This document shows positions 39,680 through 52,857 of a stretch of DNA of 64,000 nt, in pieces. The stretch is taken from assembly GCA_029255685.2 (NCBI GenBank), contig CM055316.2, positions 80,474,861 to 80,538,860 of the forward strand, given 5' to 3'. The DNA comes from Silene conica. Its lineage: Eukaryota > Streptophyta > Magnoliopsida > Caryophyllales > Caryophyllaceae. The translations under genes were made by a program, and so were the position numbers. The notes beneath the pieces are model-generated. The model saw nothing but the letters and a program-made list of their open reading frames with translations. It did no database searches and was not told where the DNA came from. Position 1 is the stretch's first letter. Each line of letters begins with the position of its first letter.

Positions 39680-40368
39680 CTTTTTCACATACGAACTTTA
39701 CTCTTTCACATACACTTTTTCATTAATTTTTCATACCATACCCTTTTTTTCTAAACCTAAAAATAAAGTTTTATATCAACCTTTTTCACTAAAATGGAAT
39801 CCAATTGTTCTAAACTTGAATACTGGATTAAAATTCTCCAATAGTGCATTAATTTTGTTATTTAACAATTATTAATTTGTTTTGTTGAAAGTATTAGTAT
39901 TTATCAATTAGTGAAATAATATGTTTACTTGTTTAGCAATTATTATCAATTACAGTAGGATTTATTGTTGATAGAAGGTGCGATAGTTAGGGTGTTGGAC
40001 GGTGGTTCAAGGTAGTGGGCGGTGGTTAGGTAGTGGTGTGTGAGGCACTGAACGTGGTTCATTTTCATTCTATTAACAATTGTAAATTGGTATGTGGATT
40101 AGATAATCAAATAAAATACTATTGACTACATAGCAAAATGGAATCTACGCTTATCAAAGTGCAATTCTAATCACATTAGATAATCAAACCTTGCGTTGCA
40201 CACTCGCTCATGCTATTGAATTTCGGGAGTTGTCGGAGGTCGGAGCGAGATGAAGGAAAGAGGTGGAGGATAGAGAATTGGGAAATCAATTGAGAGAAAG
40301 AGGGAAAAGTGGCAGGGGTATAATTGTAAAAGGCGTATGTGAAAGAGTAAAATTCGTATGTGAAAAAG
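39680..40368. mobile_element. MITE with about 33-bp inverted repeats
   Basis: The left end CTTTTTCACATACGAACTTT and the right end, whose complement reads CTTTTTCACATACGAATTTT, continue as inverted repeats to CTCTTTCACATAC. The paralogous site near 58485 reads straight from ACTTTTGTATAA into TTTTTTAGCTATACTG and lacks the element, so the insertion came after the duplication. The exact target duplication is blurred by T runs. Confidence 0.75.
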
Positions 40369-40382
40369 CATGACCCTTATTT

Positions 40383-41438
40383 TTTAGCTATACTGTAGTT
40401 TTTGGAAGCCCAATATTTATAGGCCCGTGCAATGTTCATATTGCATATAAAATTCTATGGTGGTGATTTAGTAAAAACCACGCAAAATTAAAAACGTTTT
40501 AGATTTTATCTTTTTTTATATATTATCTTTTACTATACTTATTTGGAAACCTATTATTTACGTTGTAGGATTAGTATTTGTATTTTACTAAATCACCACG
40601 CAAAAATTGAAAACGTTTTAGGATTAGTATTTGTATTTTACTAAAGCACCACGCAAAATTAAAAACGTTTTAGATTTTATCTTTTTCTATATATTATCTT
40701 TTACTATACTTATTTGGAAACCTATTATTATATTATTCAACCAATCACATCGTTCAGAAAAGCTTCCTTTAATAATAATAATATAATAATGAAAAAGCTT
40801 CCTTTAATAATAATAATAATAATAATATAGATATAGATATAGATAGACGTTGTCTACGACGGTCAGCCTTAAAGAAAATTTAAATTAATACGATATTACA
40901 TTTTGGCCGGTGCATCACACGGGCGTTAAATCCAGTGATTGCTTTAGAAGAGCACAAATTATCATTTGTGAACGGATACCGTTTCTTCTCACAAAATTCA
41001 CAAAATACCCACATGAGATATATAAGGAATTGTACGATTTCTGTTGATGATCAGAGATATTTGCGTTGATTCAGTTTGCAGAATAAGATTTGTTAGAGGA
41101 TTTAGGTTATGACTGATTGACTGCTACTGTCTAGGGTTTAGAATTTGGGGTTTGGATTATCACAACATCATTTAATAATACAATTATTTACGTTTATGCA
41201 ATTATTCCCTCTTCGATTTTAATATGATGTTAAAACTTTGAATTATTCGTTTATAAATAGTTGATTAATTGAGAGTTTAATTACATTTACGATGCTACAA
41301 TTGTTCGATTTGTGATGGCTCTTGATTCTTAGGGTATTTGTTCGATTTACTTATTTATTTATTTTTGGTGTTTGGCATCGGTTTTTGGACTGAAACGGAT
41401 ATAAGAGCATCATTTTTTTATTTGGACATTTACTCAAT
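40383..41438 (+). pseudogene. NHL unit remnant with the gene precisely deleted
   Basis: 40383-41030 matches the NHL copy 3 upstream flank (58490-58999), including the GATATATAAGGAAT start of the promoter block. At 41030 it jumps straight to the post-stop sequence TTGTACGATTTCTGTTGATG and continues with the 3' flank up to 41438. The core promoter, leader and whole coding sequence are missing. GAAT is present at both break points in the intact copies, which fits deletion at microhomology. Confidence 0.8.
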
Positions 41439-41500
41439 TCAGTCTCCTTATGGTAGGTCTCATAGGCCCGCCTAGTTGCGATATTAACACTAGCGCCACT

Positions 41501-42532
41501 TGTTAGAAATCATATTTCAGTTTATAATCTCATATCTCATACTCTTTCCGATTTCTTATGTTGTTCCTTTTTTATTTTTACACAAGAAATAAGGGAATTA
41601 ATTTGGACCACACAATACACATGACCCCACATGAAATTGATTTTGGACCACACAAAGTTGTCCACAAGAGGAAAGAGGGAATTTCAATGTTATTAGACCA
41701 AAATGGAAAGGGGAACATCATAGGAAATCGGAGGTAGTATGAGTTTTGTTTATCTTATGCATGCATGTTGATTACATAAGATGATGAATGTTCTTACATT
41801 GTTTTCAGAAGATTTATACTCAATAATCACCTATTAATGAGTCTTCAAAAAAAACCGAAACACTCTCACAAAATGGTTTATTGTGAAAACGTCTCCAAAA
41901 GTTCTTATCAAGGACCCGATCTCAAATCAAAATCAATTTTGTTACTAGAAAATTGATATTAGTATACTAGAAATAATAATAATATTACTCTTAATATTAT
42001 TAGTATGAGAAATGATTTATTTCACTAGAAAATTATTTTCTAGAGAAATGAGGAGAATGAGATGTTGTAGTATGAAAAATGAGAAAGCATCCAACATATT
42101 CATGTGTGTTGTGTGTGTGTGTGTCATATATAGCAAATCAAGCTCCCTCTCCTCTTGTTTCTAGCCGGCCATAGTGCCTAAAATAGAGCCAATGCATGGC
42201 TCTTGCACTATGCCAAAAGAACACAATATGCCTTACACCCAAGGCTAGGTATGTAAGCTTGTGCATAATGTGTAAGAGTAGCTTACAATATGATAATCAA
42301 CACTACCATATTAACACACAATCACACGGTCCAAATGGACTCCATTTTATCTTTGTTTGTGTTAAATTGTAACATGTCACACATGTCTCATAACACATGA
42401 ACCAATTTGTTAATTATGCAATTTTAACTCTTTAAAATTCATAATTTACAAATTCATAACATTTAAATAATATCACTAGCAATTCTCAATTATTATATTA
42501 TAAAATTTAATATCATAATTTTAATTACAACT
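41501..42532 (-). repeat. LTR-like repeat of a Copia-type element, left copy
   Basis: Begins TGTTAGAAATCATATTTCAG and matches 45436-47732 (apart from a Harbinger insertion there) to at least 42532, where the right copy is truncated. The true end of the left LTR may lie further right and was not found. Confidence 0.65.
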
Positions 42533-45420
42533 ATTTGTAATTTTATGATTGACCGTGTTCATTCCCGATATAATTGTTTCTTAAACAATTCATCAAAACC
42601 GTGTAATAAAACAATTTTATTACTTTGACAATTATTATTACAATCCCATTATAAAGATATATGTCATATAAAATCATTTCCAATTTCTAGTTGTTAATTA
42701 ATCCATATCCTATACGATTAATTAAATATTCCATTGAGACGGAATTTCCTAAAGATATGACCTTAATAAGGGATCAACTCATCACCACCATCATATGACG
42801 ATAATGTCAAACTCTAGCAGGTGGTTCCTCGATGAGTTATTGAGTTTTACTATCACCTTCTGCGGCCAACTTAAGTTAGGCATCCCAATCGGTAAAATTT
42901 GCCTCATTCTTTTCAAGTTTGCAACGATCCATAAAGGATCGTAGCCATGAAGTATGTGTTACGGTGTTCGGAGTTGTGGAAGTTGACATATATGATAATG
43001 ATTTGAAGACTTAACTACAAAATTTAAACATTGAAAATATTAACACTTATCGTTTTTAGTTAACTTGTAAACATTTTAATCAAGTTAATGCATCTATAAA
43101 ATGACCTCTATCCAATTTTATAAATGATTCCAAGACCCAAACCCTATACCACCAAAATCCTGAACCACTGGAACTCCGACTCAATGATATGGTTTGGTGA
43201 GTTAACTTTTAATCGGTTCTACCCTAGAACTCTTGGTCGATGAAAAATCATTATTTATTCATCTTAGCCCGGAACACATTGACCACTGGTCCTCTACACT
43301 TCCGCTGAGTACAAACCAAACTTCGATTGCATCGAGATGCGATCCACCCACTGGACTGAATCCACCTCATCGCCCCATTCATCCTATGTAATGGGGTTCG
43401 TACTGCCCACTGGACTAGCACCACCCACGAAATAGAAGTCCATGGGTTCTACTATTTGGTAAGGCTAATCTCAATTGTTTTAATAAAATAGAGGTCTTGT
43501 CAATTTATTATCTATCGCCTTTTAAGTGAATTAAATTGGTGAACTCGATAATTATAATTGACACGGTCGTTTATTAACGATTATTCTAATATGCATGTTT
43601 ATGGCGATTTGGCTATGCATGGAAACATATAAATAAAGCAAATTTAAAAGCAATAAAGCAATAAAATCATAGTATGGTCTTCCTAATAATAGAAAATCTC
43701 ATTAACTATTACGAATTCGGAAACCAACTCATTGGTCCCTTGAACTTCAAAAGCTCGCCATCCAAGTAAACACCGTCTTGTCAGAACTCCTTTCCGTATG
43801 GCACCGTCTTTTGGAATCTCCGAAATTACAATAAAATAATACAACTATTCTATTGTAAAACTGAAATTTAAATCTATTAAATTACAAACCCGTGATACGA
43901 GATCGCATAAATTACAACTGAATCAATATTTCCTTTCATTAAGGGTAATATTGATTAAAAACTAAGGTCATACAGTCATACTAAGAAAAATTACATAATT
44001 CAAAATTATATAAAACAATCCAAATATAACATTCATATTAAATAAAATGCAATTTTAAAATATGTATGCACATGCCAATTTTTAATGTCAAATCGCCTTA
44101 CTCGAGCAAATATCTCATATTTGTTTACGGTTTTTACGGATATGCGTGATTTTAACTCTTAAAATCACCAAAATTACATGAATCTCATTTATGTCCAAGT
44201 TAATCATCCTAACACACTTTAGGCATCAAAATATAGTCCCACTAATTTTGATCATGATTCAACTCGATTTTGCTTTATTGTTCATAATAAATTATTCGTA
44301 TTTTTGGAAAAATAAAGAAAAATGACCAAATGAGTCAATAAAAATTTGAAAATTCAAAATTTAAAATTTTTGAACATTCTGGAAATTTCTAAAATTTCCG
44401 AACTTAATAAAATGGCCTCATGCAAAACAAATAATTTATTTCTCAAATAAATCGAAAAATATGCGTTTTTATGTCCAAAAATCAAATTTAATTATAAAAA
44501 GTTGCAATAAAATTGCTATAAATTTTTAGTCATCCTAAAATACCTTTTAGAATCTGTAAATGACCTAAAATTTCAGGCCAAACTCGACTTTTAATTTTTT
44601 ACGACGCAAAAATTACAATTATTAACAATTATCTCATAAAAATTAATAATCATAAAACCAGAAACTTTTTGATATCCAACTTTTGGATCTGATGTACCTA
44701 TGCCATAATTTTAAGATTAACTATTTTTAACACAATTAGTCACTATTTAGTTGATTTTAACCATTAAAATCATAAATCATGCATCACAAGAGAATAAATT
44801 CTCAAAATTTATATACATTCTGTACATATTGCATGTGATATTGTGTAAAAATTTATGGCAAAATTCCAACTCTAACTATTAAAGTCGAATTTAGTCACTA
44901 TTAATATGATTTTTACTCTAAAAATCATTAATCATGAAAAAGTAGTCGGAAAAAATCTGAAAATTACTGTACATATTGCATGTGACATCTCATAAAATTT
45001 TTAAGGTCAGATTCGAAATATAACCTTGTATACCCATTTAACTCATATTATGACATTTTATTTCATAAAATTCATAATTCATGCATAATAACTTAATAAT
45101 ATGTTACGAAAAATTTTATACAACAATATGCATGTGAGAACATATCAAAAATCTCGTCCAGAAACTAAGTTTAACTATTTTTCCCATTAATTGGTGTTTA
45201 AAATCGATTTAAACTTCAAAAACATACAAATAAATATAAAATGAACAATAAAAATTCATAAAATTATTTTTATGTCCTAAAACCATTTTACGATCAGAAA
45301 CATTAGCATGCAAAATTATTTCGTGATTTATCGTAATAAAACACAAAAATTTCGAAATGCATGTGTTAATCTCATTAACACGAAACATGAATCTAATCAG
45401 CATGCATGCAACAACCGTAA
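42533..45420 (-). other. Non-coding interior of the Copia-type element
   Basis: AT-rich; no gag or pol frame was recognised. It may hold the rest of the left LTR plus a non-coding interior, as in large non-autonomous derivatives. A PBS-like site (TGGTATCAGAGCA, complement of 45421-45433, initiator tRNA-Met type) directly precedes the right LTR and fixes the orientation as minus. Confidence 0.5.
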
Positions 45421-45997
45421 TGCTCTGATACCACTTGATAGAAATCTAATTTCAGATTATAAGCTCATAAGTCATATCTCATATGAGTTTAGTTTGTTTA
45501 AGTTTAGTCATTAAAACTTAACTAGATCTTATGCATGCATGATGATTACATAAGATGATAATTATCCTTACATTGGTTTTAGAAGGTTTATACTCAATAA
45601 TCACCTATTAATGAGTCTTCAAAACCGAAATACCCTTATAAACAGTTTATTGTGAAACTATCTCCAAAAGCTCTTATAAAGGACCCGATCTCAAACTAAA
45701 ATCAATTTTGTTACTAGAAAATTGATATTAGTATACTAGAAATAATAATATTACTCTTAATATTATTAGTATGAGAAATGATTTTCTTCACTAGAAAACT
45801 ATTTTCTAGAGAAATAGAGGAGAATGAGATGTTGTAGTATGAAAAATGAGAAAGCATCCAACATCTTGTGTGTATTGCATGTCTAACATATATAGCAAAT
45901 CAAACCCTCTCTTCTCTTGCTTCTAGCCGGCCATAGTGCCTCAAATAGAGCCAATGCATGGCTCTTACACTATGCCAAAAAAACACAATATGGTTTA

Positions 45998-47419
45998 GAG
46001 CATCCGCATTGAGGAGGATCAGTCATCCTCTTAGATGAGAGAGAGTGCTAGGAGGATGTCCTCTTCAATGTGCACTACAAGAATTACCCCAGATAGCGAC
46101 CAAACCTGCCACCGCAATGGTAGTCGCTAATTAGCGACCGAAAAAAAAAGCGGGCGACCGATTTCGGTCGCTAAATTTAGCGACCAAAATCCTATCCCAA
46201 TGTTATCCGAAAAAATCTGCGAGAATCCAAAAAGTACCATTGCGCCAGTTTAGCGACCGATATCAGTCGCTAAATTGGCGACCGAATTCAGTCGCTAAAT
46301 TTAGCGACCGAATTTAGCGACCGAATTCAGTCGCTAAAATTAGAAGGGCGACCGCTTGTGGTCGCTAATTTCAGTCGCAATCTGACGTATCTGTTGTAAT
46401 GGTAGAACCAATATTAATCATCCTCTTTGAAGGAGGAAGATGAAGACTTTCTCTATTTTTGGAGGAAGTACAACCTTTGCCCTTGTGCCCAATACCCAAT
46501 AGGATTCATGCATGTAATTTTTATTTTACATAATTTTTATTAAAATAATGTATAAAATTTGCAAGTGGAATAGTTTTACGTTTTTCGTATATTTTACGGT
46601 GATAATTTTACGTTTTTCGTATGTTTTACGGTAATAATTTTAAATTTTTCGTATATCGTACGGTAATAATTTTACGTTTTTCTTATATTATACGGTAATA
46701 ATTTACGGTAATAATTTTACGTTTTTCGTATATTGCATGTTTGAATTTCCGTTACTGATAATTACGGTAAATTAATGCTGCAACATTTGATATTGCAAGT
46801 GGAATCATGCTTCAACATTTTACATTTCGTATATACTCCCAAATCCTTCTTTGCATGTTGAAGAACAACTTGGAAATTGCGTTGAATCATCTAATAATGT
46901 TAGAGAGTCATTTGTCGTTACCCCTGGCATATATGAGGAGCGAAATTTACACGATTTTATGTCTAGGAGGGAAGCACTACATGACAGACAAATGCACACG
47001 TATTTAAAAAAGATTTGGTTGAACATATATGAACGATGTTTCAAGACTCAAATTAAGATTAAAATATGTATCATAACTATTAAGACATTTACTTCTATTT
47101 CATTTGATTATTTTTTTAATCCGTTTGTAATTTATTTGTAACATATTTTATTTGATAATGCCATCAATTTTTTAGTGAGAACCTTTTTAATTTGTATACA
47201 AATGATTCAAAAGAAATAAAACATATCAATTAATATTAAATAGATATTAAAATATGAAAGAGGAATGGTGAAGAAAAAAATAAAAGAGGATGAGGAAGAG
47301 GATGAAGGTAGTAGAAAATGATTTGGATGAAAGAGAATATGATCGAGGTGTCAAAAAATTAGTGGAAAAGAGAAAAAAAAAATAAGAGGATGAAACCATC
47401 TTCTTCAATGTACATGCTC
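45998..47419 (+). mobile_element. PIF/Harbinger-type element in the LTR
   Basis: Ends GAGCATCCGCATTGA and (complement) GAGCATGTACATTGA are flanked by TTA (45995-45997 and 47420-47422). The left LTR at about 42225 has the empty site CCTTACACC with a single TTA. Plus-strand 46850-47035 resembles the C-terminal end of Harbinger nuclease (RQMHTYLKK, then DLVEHI in the next frame), so it is an internally deleted copy. 46570-46765 is a tandem array of about 34-bp units with ACGTTTTTCGTATAT. Confidence 0.75.
46074..46401. mobile_element. Short CACTA-like element with TAGCGACCGA repeats
   Basis: The left end CACTACAAGAATTACCCC is a typical CACTA terminus and the right end (complement CATTACAACAG) is a weaker match. 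In between, many subterminal repeats of TAGCGACCGA / TCGGTCGCTAA occur in both orientations. The 3-bp target duplication is imperfect (GTG/GTA). It is nested in the Harbinger element. Confidence 0.6.
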
Positions 47420-48240
47420 TTACACCTAAGGCTAGGTATGTAAGCTTTTGCATAATGTGTAAGAGTAGCTTATAATATGATAATCGACACTACCATATTA
47501 ACACACAATCACACGGTCCAAATGGAGATAAAATGAACTCCATTTTATATTTGTCAATTGTGTTAAATTGTAACATGTCACACATGTCTCATAACATATG
47601 AACCAATTTGTTAATTATGCAATTTTAACTTCTTAAAATTTATAATTCACAATTTTATAACATTTAAATAATATCACTAGTAATTTTCCATTACTATATT
47701 ATAGAATGTAATATCATAATTTTAATTACACCTAATAACGTAAAAAGACTCGACCCGTCTCGAACTAACCCAAAAAATTGTCAAAGTCGAAATGACTTAA
47801 CCTGAGCGCGGCCTGACTGACCCGTTTCCCAGGTCATACTACTTGAGCTTTTTTAAGTCTAAGTTTCTATAAATTCAACACAGAAGAGTTGTTAAGCTCT
47901 TATGAGTTGACTTTAGAAATGTTATTCAAACATAACTCCAAAAGAGCACGGCCTTAAATCAGAATATTGGTTCACATATTATAAAATAGAAAAATTACTC
48001 CATTTTACAACGGAAATAATAATCTACAGTGTATCATTTATAATTTACCACTTACCAAACACTTTAAACACTTTAAATAATTCGAACGTGGGATTGATAG
48101 TCAAGTAGAATTATTTAAAAGCAGCCACTGAAATCGCTCGGAAAAAGTTTCCTCTAATAATATAGATAGATAGACGGACGTTGACTACGGCTATCACACG
48201 ATATTACATTTTGGCCGGTGCATCACAGTCAGATTACATC

Positions 48241-48462
48241 GGTATATAAGGAATGATCTGCCCACCATCACCAAAAGTTGTTGTAACAAACCAGTCAAGT
48301 AAGAGCTCTTTGATTATTGCCCTTTTTGTGGACCAGTTTTGGCTACTCGATTTTGCTATAAATAGAGCAGCTCTCGACTCAATCAGTTACACAACACATC
48401 AACTCACTTCCTCTCTACTTTCTCTGAAATTTCTGGGTAATTTTAAGTATAAAATCGTTCCA
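48241..48462 (+). promoter_or_regulatory. NHL2 promoter and 5' UTR
   Basis: The conserved block starts GGTATATAAGGAATGATCTG at 48241; TATAAATA is at 48357-48364, followed by the CTCTCTAC leader. Relative to copies 1 and 3 there is about 40 bp extra (TTGATTATTGCCC...) before the TATA box. Confidence 0.7.
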
Positions 48463-49104
48463 ATGCCCGCAGTCGTGAAATCGAGTGAGCGCTCCAGCAA
48501 ATGCTGCTCAAAAGATGATCTTCAATGTATTGGATGGGTAAGCGCAGGTACTATACTTATTATTTGTTTGATAGTTGCAAAGGTATACAGCGATATCGTC
48601 ATTTCTATTCGTGTTGAACGACGTTCAGTGTCATTCCAAGTCGATTTTCTTGAGGTTAATTCGATGAAATTCGCTCCTCCGGACGCGCACTTCAGATTAA
48701 ACTTTACGGTTATCAACACGGCTGCGAAATTATTCAATAATCTTCAAACGACTATTGAATATGATCGTAACGTAATCTCTACCACAACGATTCCGTCTTT
48801 CCATCAAGATGCCTTATCGGTACAAACAATACCGGTACCAATGAATATGTCCGATACTCGACTCTCAGACACGGTTATTGACTCAATTAGAAATAAATTG
48901 GCTAGTGTCGCCGGCGTCTTGGAGTTCACGGTTGTTGTTCAAGGCGTTACATGGAAAACAGGTAGAGAGGGTATCTGCGACATGAAGATGGTTTGTAATG
49001 GCGTCAAGGTTACGCTGTTGTCGAGTAATAACACTTGGAATGGATCGACCAAGAACGGTCCATTCCTATGTCAATCCACCTCTAATACGATTTGTTATTA
49101 TTAG
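48463..49104 (+). CDS. NDR1/HIN1-like (LEA_2-type) membrane protein, copy 2
   Basis: 213 residues (MPAVVKSSERSSKCCSKDD). The open frame extends 70 codons further upstream, but that part runs through the TATA box and leader shared with copies 1 and 3, so the ATG at 48463 is the likely start. A cytosolic tail with a CC pair (possible lipid attachment) and a membrane segment at about 21-48 precede the same ectodomain as copy 1: RRSVSFQVDF, RLNFTVIN, CDMKMVCNGVKV, NNTWNGSTKNGPFLCQ. Promoter, leader and 3' flank match copies 1 and 3. It lies on duplication unit B with a Copia tail on the opposite strand downstream. Confidence 0.7.
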   Translation: MPAVVKSSERSSKCCSKDDLQCIGWVSAGTILIICLIVAKVYSDIVISIRVERRSVSFQVDFLEVNSMKFAPPDAHFRLNFTVINTAAKLFNNLQTTIEYDRNVISTTTIPSFHQDALSVQTIPVPMNMSDTRLSDTVIDSIRNKLASVAGVLEFTVVVQGVTWKTGREGICDMKMVCNGVKVTLLSSNNTWNGSTKNGPFLCQSTSNTICYY

Positions 49105-49379
49105 AATTATTATTTATTACTGTTGATGATCATAGGTATTTGCGTTGATTCAGTTTGCAGAATTGGATTTGTTAGAGGGTTTAGGTTATGATTGTTACCG
49201 TCTAGGGTTTAGAATCTGGGATTTGGATTATCACAACATCATTTAATAATACAATTATGCTTATGCAATTATCCCTTCTTTGATTTTAATATGATGTTAA
49301 AACTTTGAATTATTCGTTTATAAATAGTTGATTAACTGAGAGTTGAATTACATTTATGATGCTTGGCTCTAGATTCTTA

Positions 49380-49676
49380 GGGTGTGTTTGTATAACAAAT
49401 TGGGAGGGAAAGAGAGGGGAGGGGAATGGAGGGAAGGGAAAGGGAAAGAAAGGAAAGGGAGGGGGAATGAAGAGGGGTTGTTTGGATAGTTTTCCTTCCA
49501 AATCTTGCCAACAATGGAGAGATTATAATTTGCTCTAATGGAGAGAAATTGAATCCTCCCATTTCCCTCCCCTTCCGTTTCCCTCCTTCCATATATTGTA
49601 ACCAAACAATGGAAATTGTATCCCTTCCTTTCCCTCCCCTCCCCTTCCCTCCAATTCTCTCAATCCAAACACACCC
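49380..49676. mobile_element. PIF/Harbinger-type MITE, G/C-tract rich
   Basis: Ends GGGTGTGTTTG and CAAACACACCC with TTA on both sides (49377-49379, 49677-49679). The equivalent sites after NHL copies 1 and 3 read GATTCTTAGGGTATTTG with one TTA and no insert. The interior is GGAGGGAAAG-type purine sequence paired with its pyrimidine complement. Confidence 0.85.
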
Positions 49677-50020
49677 TTAGGGTATTTGTTCGTTTTATTT
49701 TATTTTATTTATTTATTTATTTAGAGCATCGTTTTTTTAATTTGGGCATTTATTCAATTCAGTACTGAGGATTAACGTGTAGATTTAATGTTTTGAGTTA
49801 TTCGACAAATTATTTTATATGGTGTTAAAGCTATCATCATTTTGAAAACTTCTGAATGTTGATGCCAATTAGATGAAAAATAAACGTAAGAAAACAGAGT
49901 AGATAAAACAATGAACTTTGGAGATTGTAATTGTATGAGGCTGCTCTTAATAAGAGTGGCCTTATATAAGATACATGAGATATGAAAGTAACCTAAACCT
50001 AGTACATAAAGGGTATGGGC

Positions 50021-50870
50021 CTAGAAATAAGGGCTTTCAATCATTTGGAGGCTTGGAAGTTCGAACCAGTCTGTCAATTGTGACAGACACTCTTTGATGC
50101 AGTCCAGATGTATCCAACATCCCCTTGCAAGCTGGAGGGTGAGTGAAAGGAAGCATCCCAAGCTTGTGTAGAAGTTTCCAATGTTGAGTAGATGGTAGAT
50201 CTTTGGTGAAAATATCAGCAAATTGGGAGGCTGTGGGGAGGTAACGAAGCTGAACCAGACCTTCTAATTAAGATTTTATCCCTTGTGAAATGGCAATCAA
50301 GCTGTATGTGTTTGGTTCGCTCATGAAAGACATGATTTTATGTGATATGTAAGGCACTGTTGTTGTCACAATGGAGAGTGATAGGCTTGAGATTATAAAT
50401 CCCCAGTTTTGCTAATAGCCACTACAAAAATAACGCTTGTTAACCAAGTGACTTCTGTTCCAACCTGTGATATGGCTTTGTACTCAGCCTCAACAGAAGA
50501 CTTGCTGACAGTACTTTGCTTCTTGTTTTTCCAACTTAGAGGAGATTGACCCAACATAACAACCCAACCAGTTATAGACGTTCCGGTGATGGGACAAGCT
50601 GCCCAATCTGAATCTGAACAAGCATTGATGGAGCTCTTGAAAACCATATCATGAGTATGACTTGACCATTAGAATGGCTCAAATATTTTAGAACGTGATG
50701 AGCAACTTGCAAATGAGTATTTGAAGGATTTTGCACAAATTGGCTGAGGACTTGTACAGCAAAAGCCAAGTCTGGTCTGGTGTGAGTAATGAAGTTTAAC
50801 TTTCCCACATTCATCCTATAGTAACTGGAATTAAAAGTGACAGGGGTATTGTTGTGGCCTGGAGAATTTG
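50021..50870 (-). pseudogene. Decayed Copia pol fragment, unit B
   Basis: Homologous to 8999-9830 and 55500-56345. Minus-strand pieces give NVGKLNFITHTRPDLAFAVQ (RT), SWKNKKQSTVSKSSVEAEYK (RNase H start) and a broken LPTASQFADIF-like end. Several stops and frameshifts. The flank up to about 52262 is also shared with unit C. Confidence 0.85.
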
Positions 50871-52582
50871 TGATTCAATGGAAGAAGTGTAACAACTTAT
50901 TTGGAATCAAGAAAACAAGTGTCATGTAGCAGTTCATTAGTAAATCTTCTTTGTGTAAGAACAATTCCCTCAGGGAGGTAGGTAACCGGCCGCTATGCCC
51001 AAGAAATTGTGTGTGAGCTTTTTTCCAATTCTCTGAACATAAACAAAAACAATAGTTCAAATGAAATAGAACAAATGTTGAAACTTGCAAAAGCTCTTAC
51101 TTTAACCAAAACTATGATGTAAAATGCTTACTCATCATTTTTGAACCATAGCCTTTCCACGATCTAAGATGGTTCCATACATATGTTTAAATTACGCGGG
51201 AGAAATTTTGAACAAACGTGACTTGAAAACGTTTTTGCAAACAATTTTTTTCTTTTTTTTTTTGGGAACCTTAATCTTGCACAAAACCCACAATTAAGAA
51301 CCAATCATTTAACAAAATCTACATTTCAAAATCTAGATCTACATTTACAAAATCCATGCATCGAAAATACAATAAATGCTCTACCTTTACTTGACACTCA
51401 TTCTAAAACTTTAACTGGTCTTACTTAAGAGTTAAGACCATCTTAACTTTAAATCTCTCACAAATTCCTGCTATTTTCCACATCTATTTTAATTGGTTTG
51501 AAAATGGTCTTAGACGGTTTTAAACAAAAATTGGTGTTTAACTCAAGCTTGAAAAACTTATGCTTGCAAATCTACTATATGTACAAAAAGATCACAACTT
51601 TTTTGAGAAAAACTCAAACTTCTTGCAAAACTCCATAAAAGAAACTCTAAAAAATACAGTAACTTAAACCCATGACTAAAATTCAGATAATTTGAATCCC
51701 TACTTCTTTTACCTGCATAGAAACAAATACTCCCTCAGTCACGATTAATTGTTGTCTTTTGTTTTTGGCACAAAAGACAGAGAAAAAGGAGGGGATTACT
51801 AAATGACAAATGAATCAAATTAAGTTTAAACGATCAATTGCTCATTAAATTTATTCTTAGATTAGAACGAACAAATGCTGACCGAGACACCCAGAGAACA
51901 AATGACTCAAAAAGAGTTATGTTTGTTCCGCTTTTATTTAGACTGTTCTCGCCAGCTCGTCGTAACATCGTTTTTAATTTATTTAAATAAGCAATTGAAC
52001 CATGTTAGACCCCGTTTTATAAGTTGGGTCTAAGACTCTTAAGTTAATTCATTACTTTTTTTTATCTTGTTTTTACTCATTATAAACTCATGTAGAGTAG
52101 ATTGGAAATGTAAAGGTAACTTTATACATTTGTTATTTTGTTGTATATCTTGGCCATAAATAACAAACGTACAAAATTAATCGGAATAATATTACCAAAA
52201 AAATTATTATTTTATTACCGTCAACAAAAACATTGGTTAGAGACATAATTTTTATACAATAATGCCTCGTTTATTTGGTTGTAATACGGGAATTAATTTC
52301 TCATGATTTTGCAAAACACGTGAATTGACTAGTTTATGTAAATTGCCTAAAATTCGTTTGGTTGATATCCTTGAGTTGAATTGACACAGGAGTTTTCAAT
52401 TACCTAGGGGGCTCTAGGTAATCAAACGCCTCCATAATGGAGGAGTTGGAAATTCCTAGGAAAAGTAAATCCCATAATTTGGGAGTAACCAAACATCTCC
52501 ATATCCAAGCAATAAGTTAGATCGGGTTTATTATGATCACTAAAACACATATACTTTTTCGTTTCGCTCATTTATTTACAAT
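50871..52582. other. Shared 3' flank of unit B; no gene seen
   Basis: To 52262 this matches 56346-58375 in unit C (without the Harbinger element there), so it is part of the duplicated unit. 52265-52500 looks like a MITE with GTTTGGTTG-type ends. 52500-52575 repeats 5905-5990. No coding sequence. Confidence 0.6.
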
Positions 52583-52857
52583 TCCTGGACTATACCACCA
52601 GATGTACAATGCTATTGTACATCAGGGGTTATTTTAGTCTTTTTTTAATTATTTTTGAAAAAAAAGGTCAGTAATTTCATTCTTCTCCACTTTCTTTTTT
52701 ACGTAACTTCATCCCTATTATTCTAACTCATCTCCATCCATCATCCAATAATTGATTTTTCTCATTAATTATTATATCTCCATCTTTCAGTTTATTTAAT
52801 TATATATTATGTCATGGTAATTTTTTTTATTTTATTAGTTCATATTCTTTTTACATT
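52583..52857 (+). repeat. MULE-like terminal sequence, copy 2
   Basis: Inverted copy of 20335-20590, starting TCCTGGACTATACCACCAGA. It leads directly into the 21-bp minisatellite and, 2 kb on, a FAR1-like exon, which fits the end of a Mutator-like element. Confidence 0.5.

Larger units (their letters stand above)
45436..47732 (-). repeat. LTR of the Copia-type element, right copy, truncated
   Basis: Begins TGATAGAAATCTAATTTCAG next to the PBS. It is interrupted by a Harbinger element (45998-47419) and cut off at 47732, where the sequence of NHL duplication unit B begins (CCTAATAACGTAAAAAGACT). Confidence 0.7.

Noticed and set aside
48253..48462. 70-codon N-terminal extension of NHL copy 2 from an upstream ATG
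   Set aside because: The stretch contains the TATA box and leader that are conserved in copies 1 and 3, so it is promoter and 5' UTR.
49310..49605. Pro/Phe-rich and Gly/Lys-rich frames
   Set aside because: They are translations of the purine/pyrimidine tract of the MITE at 49380-49676.
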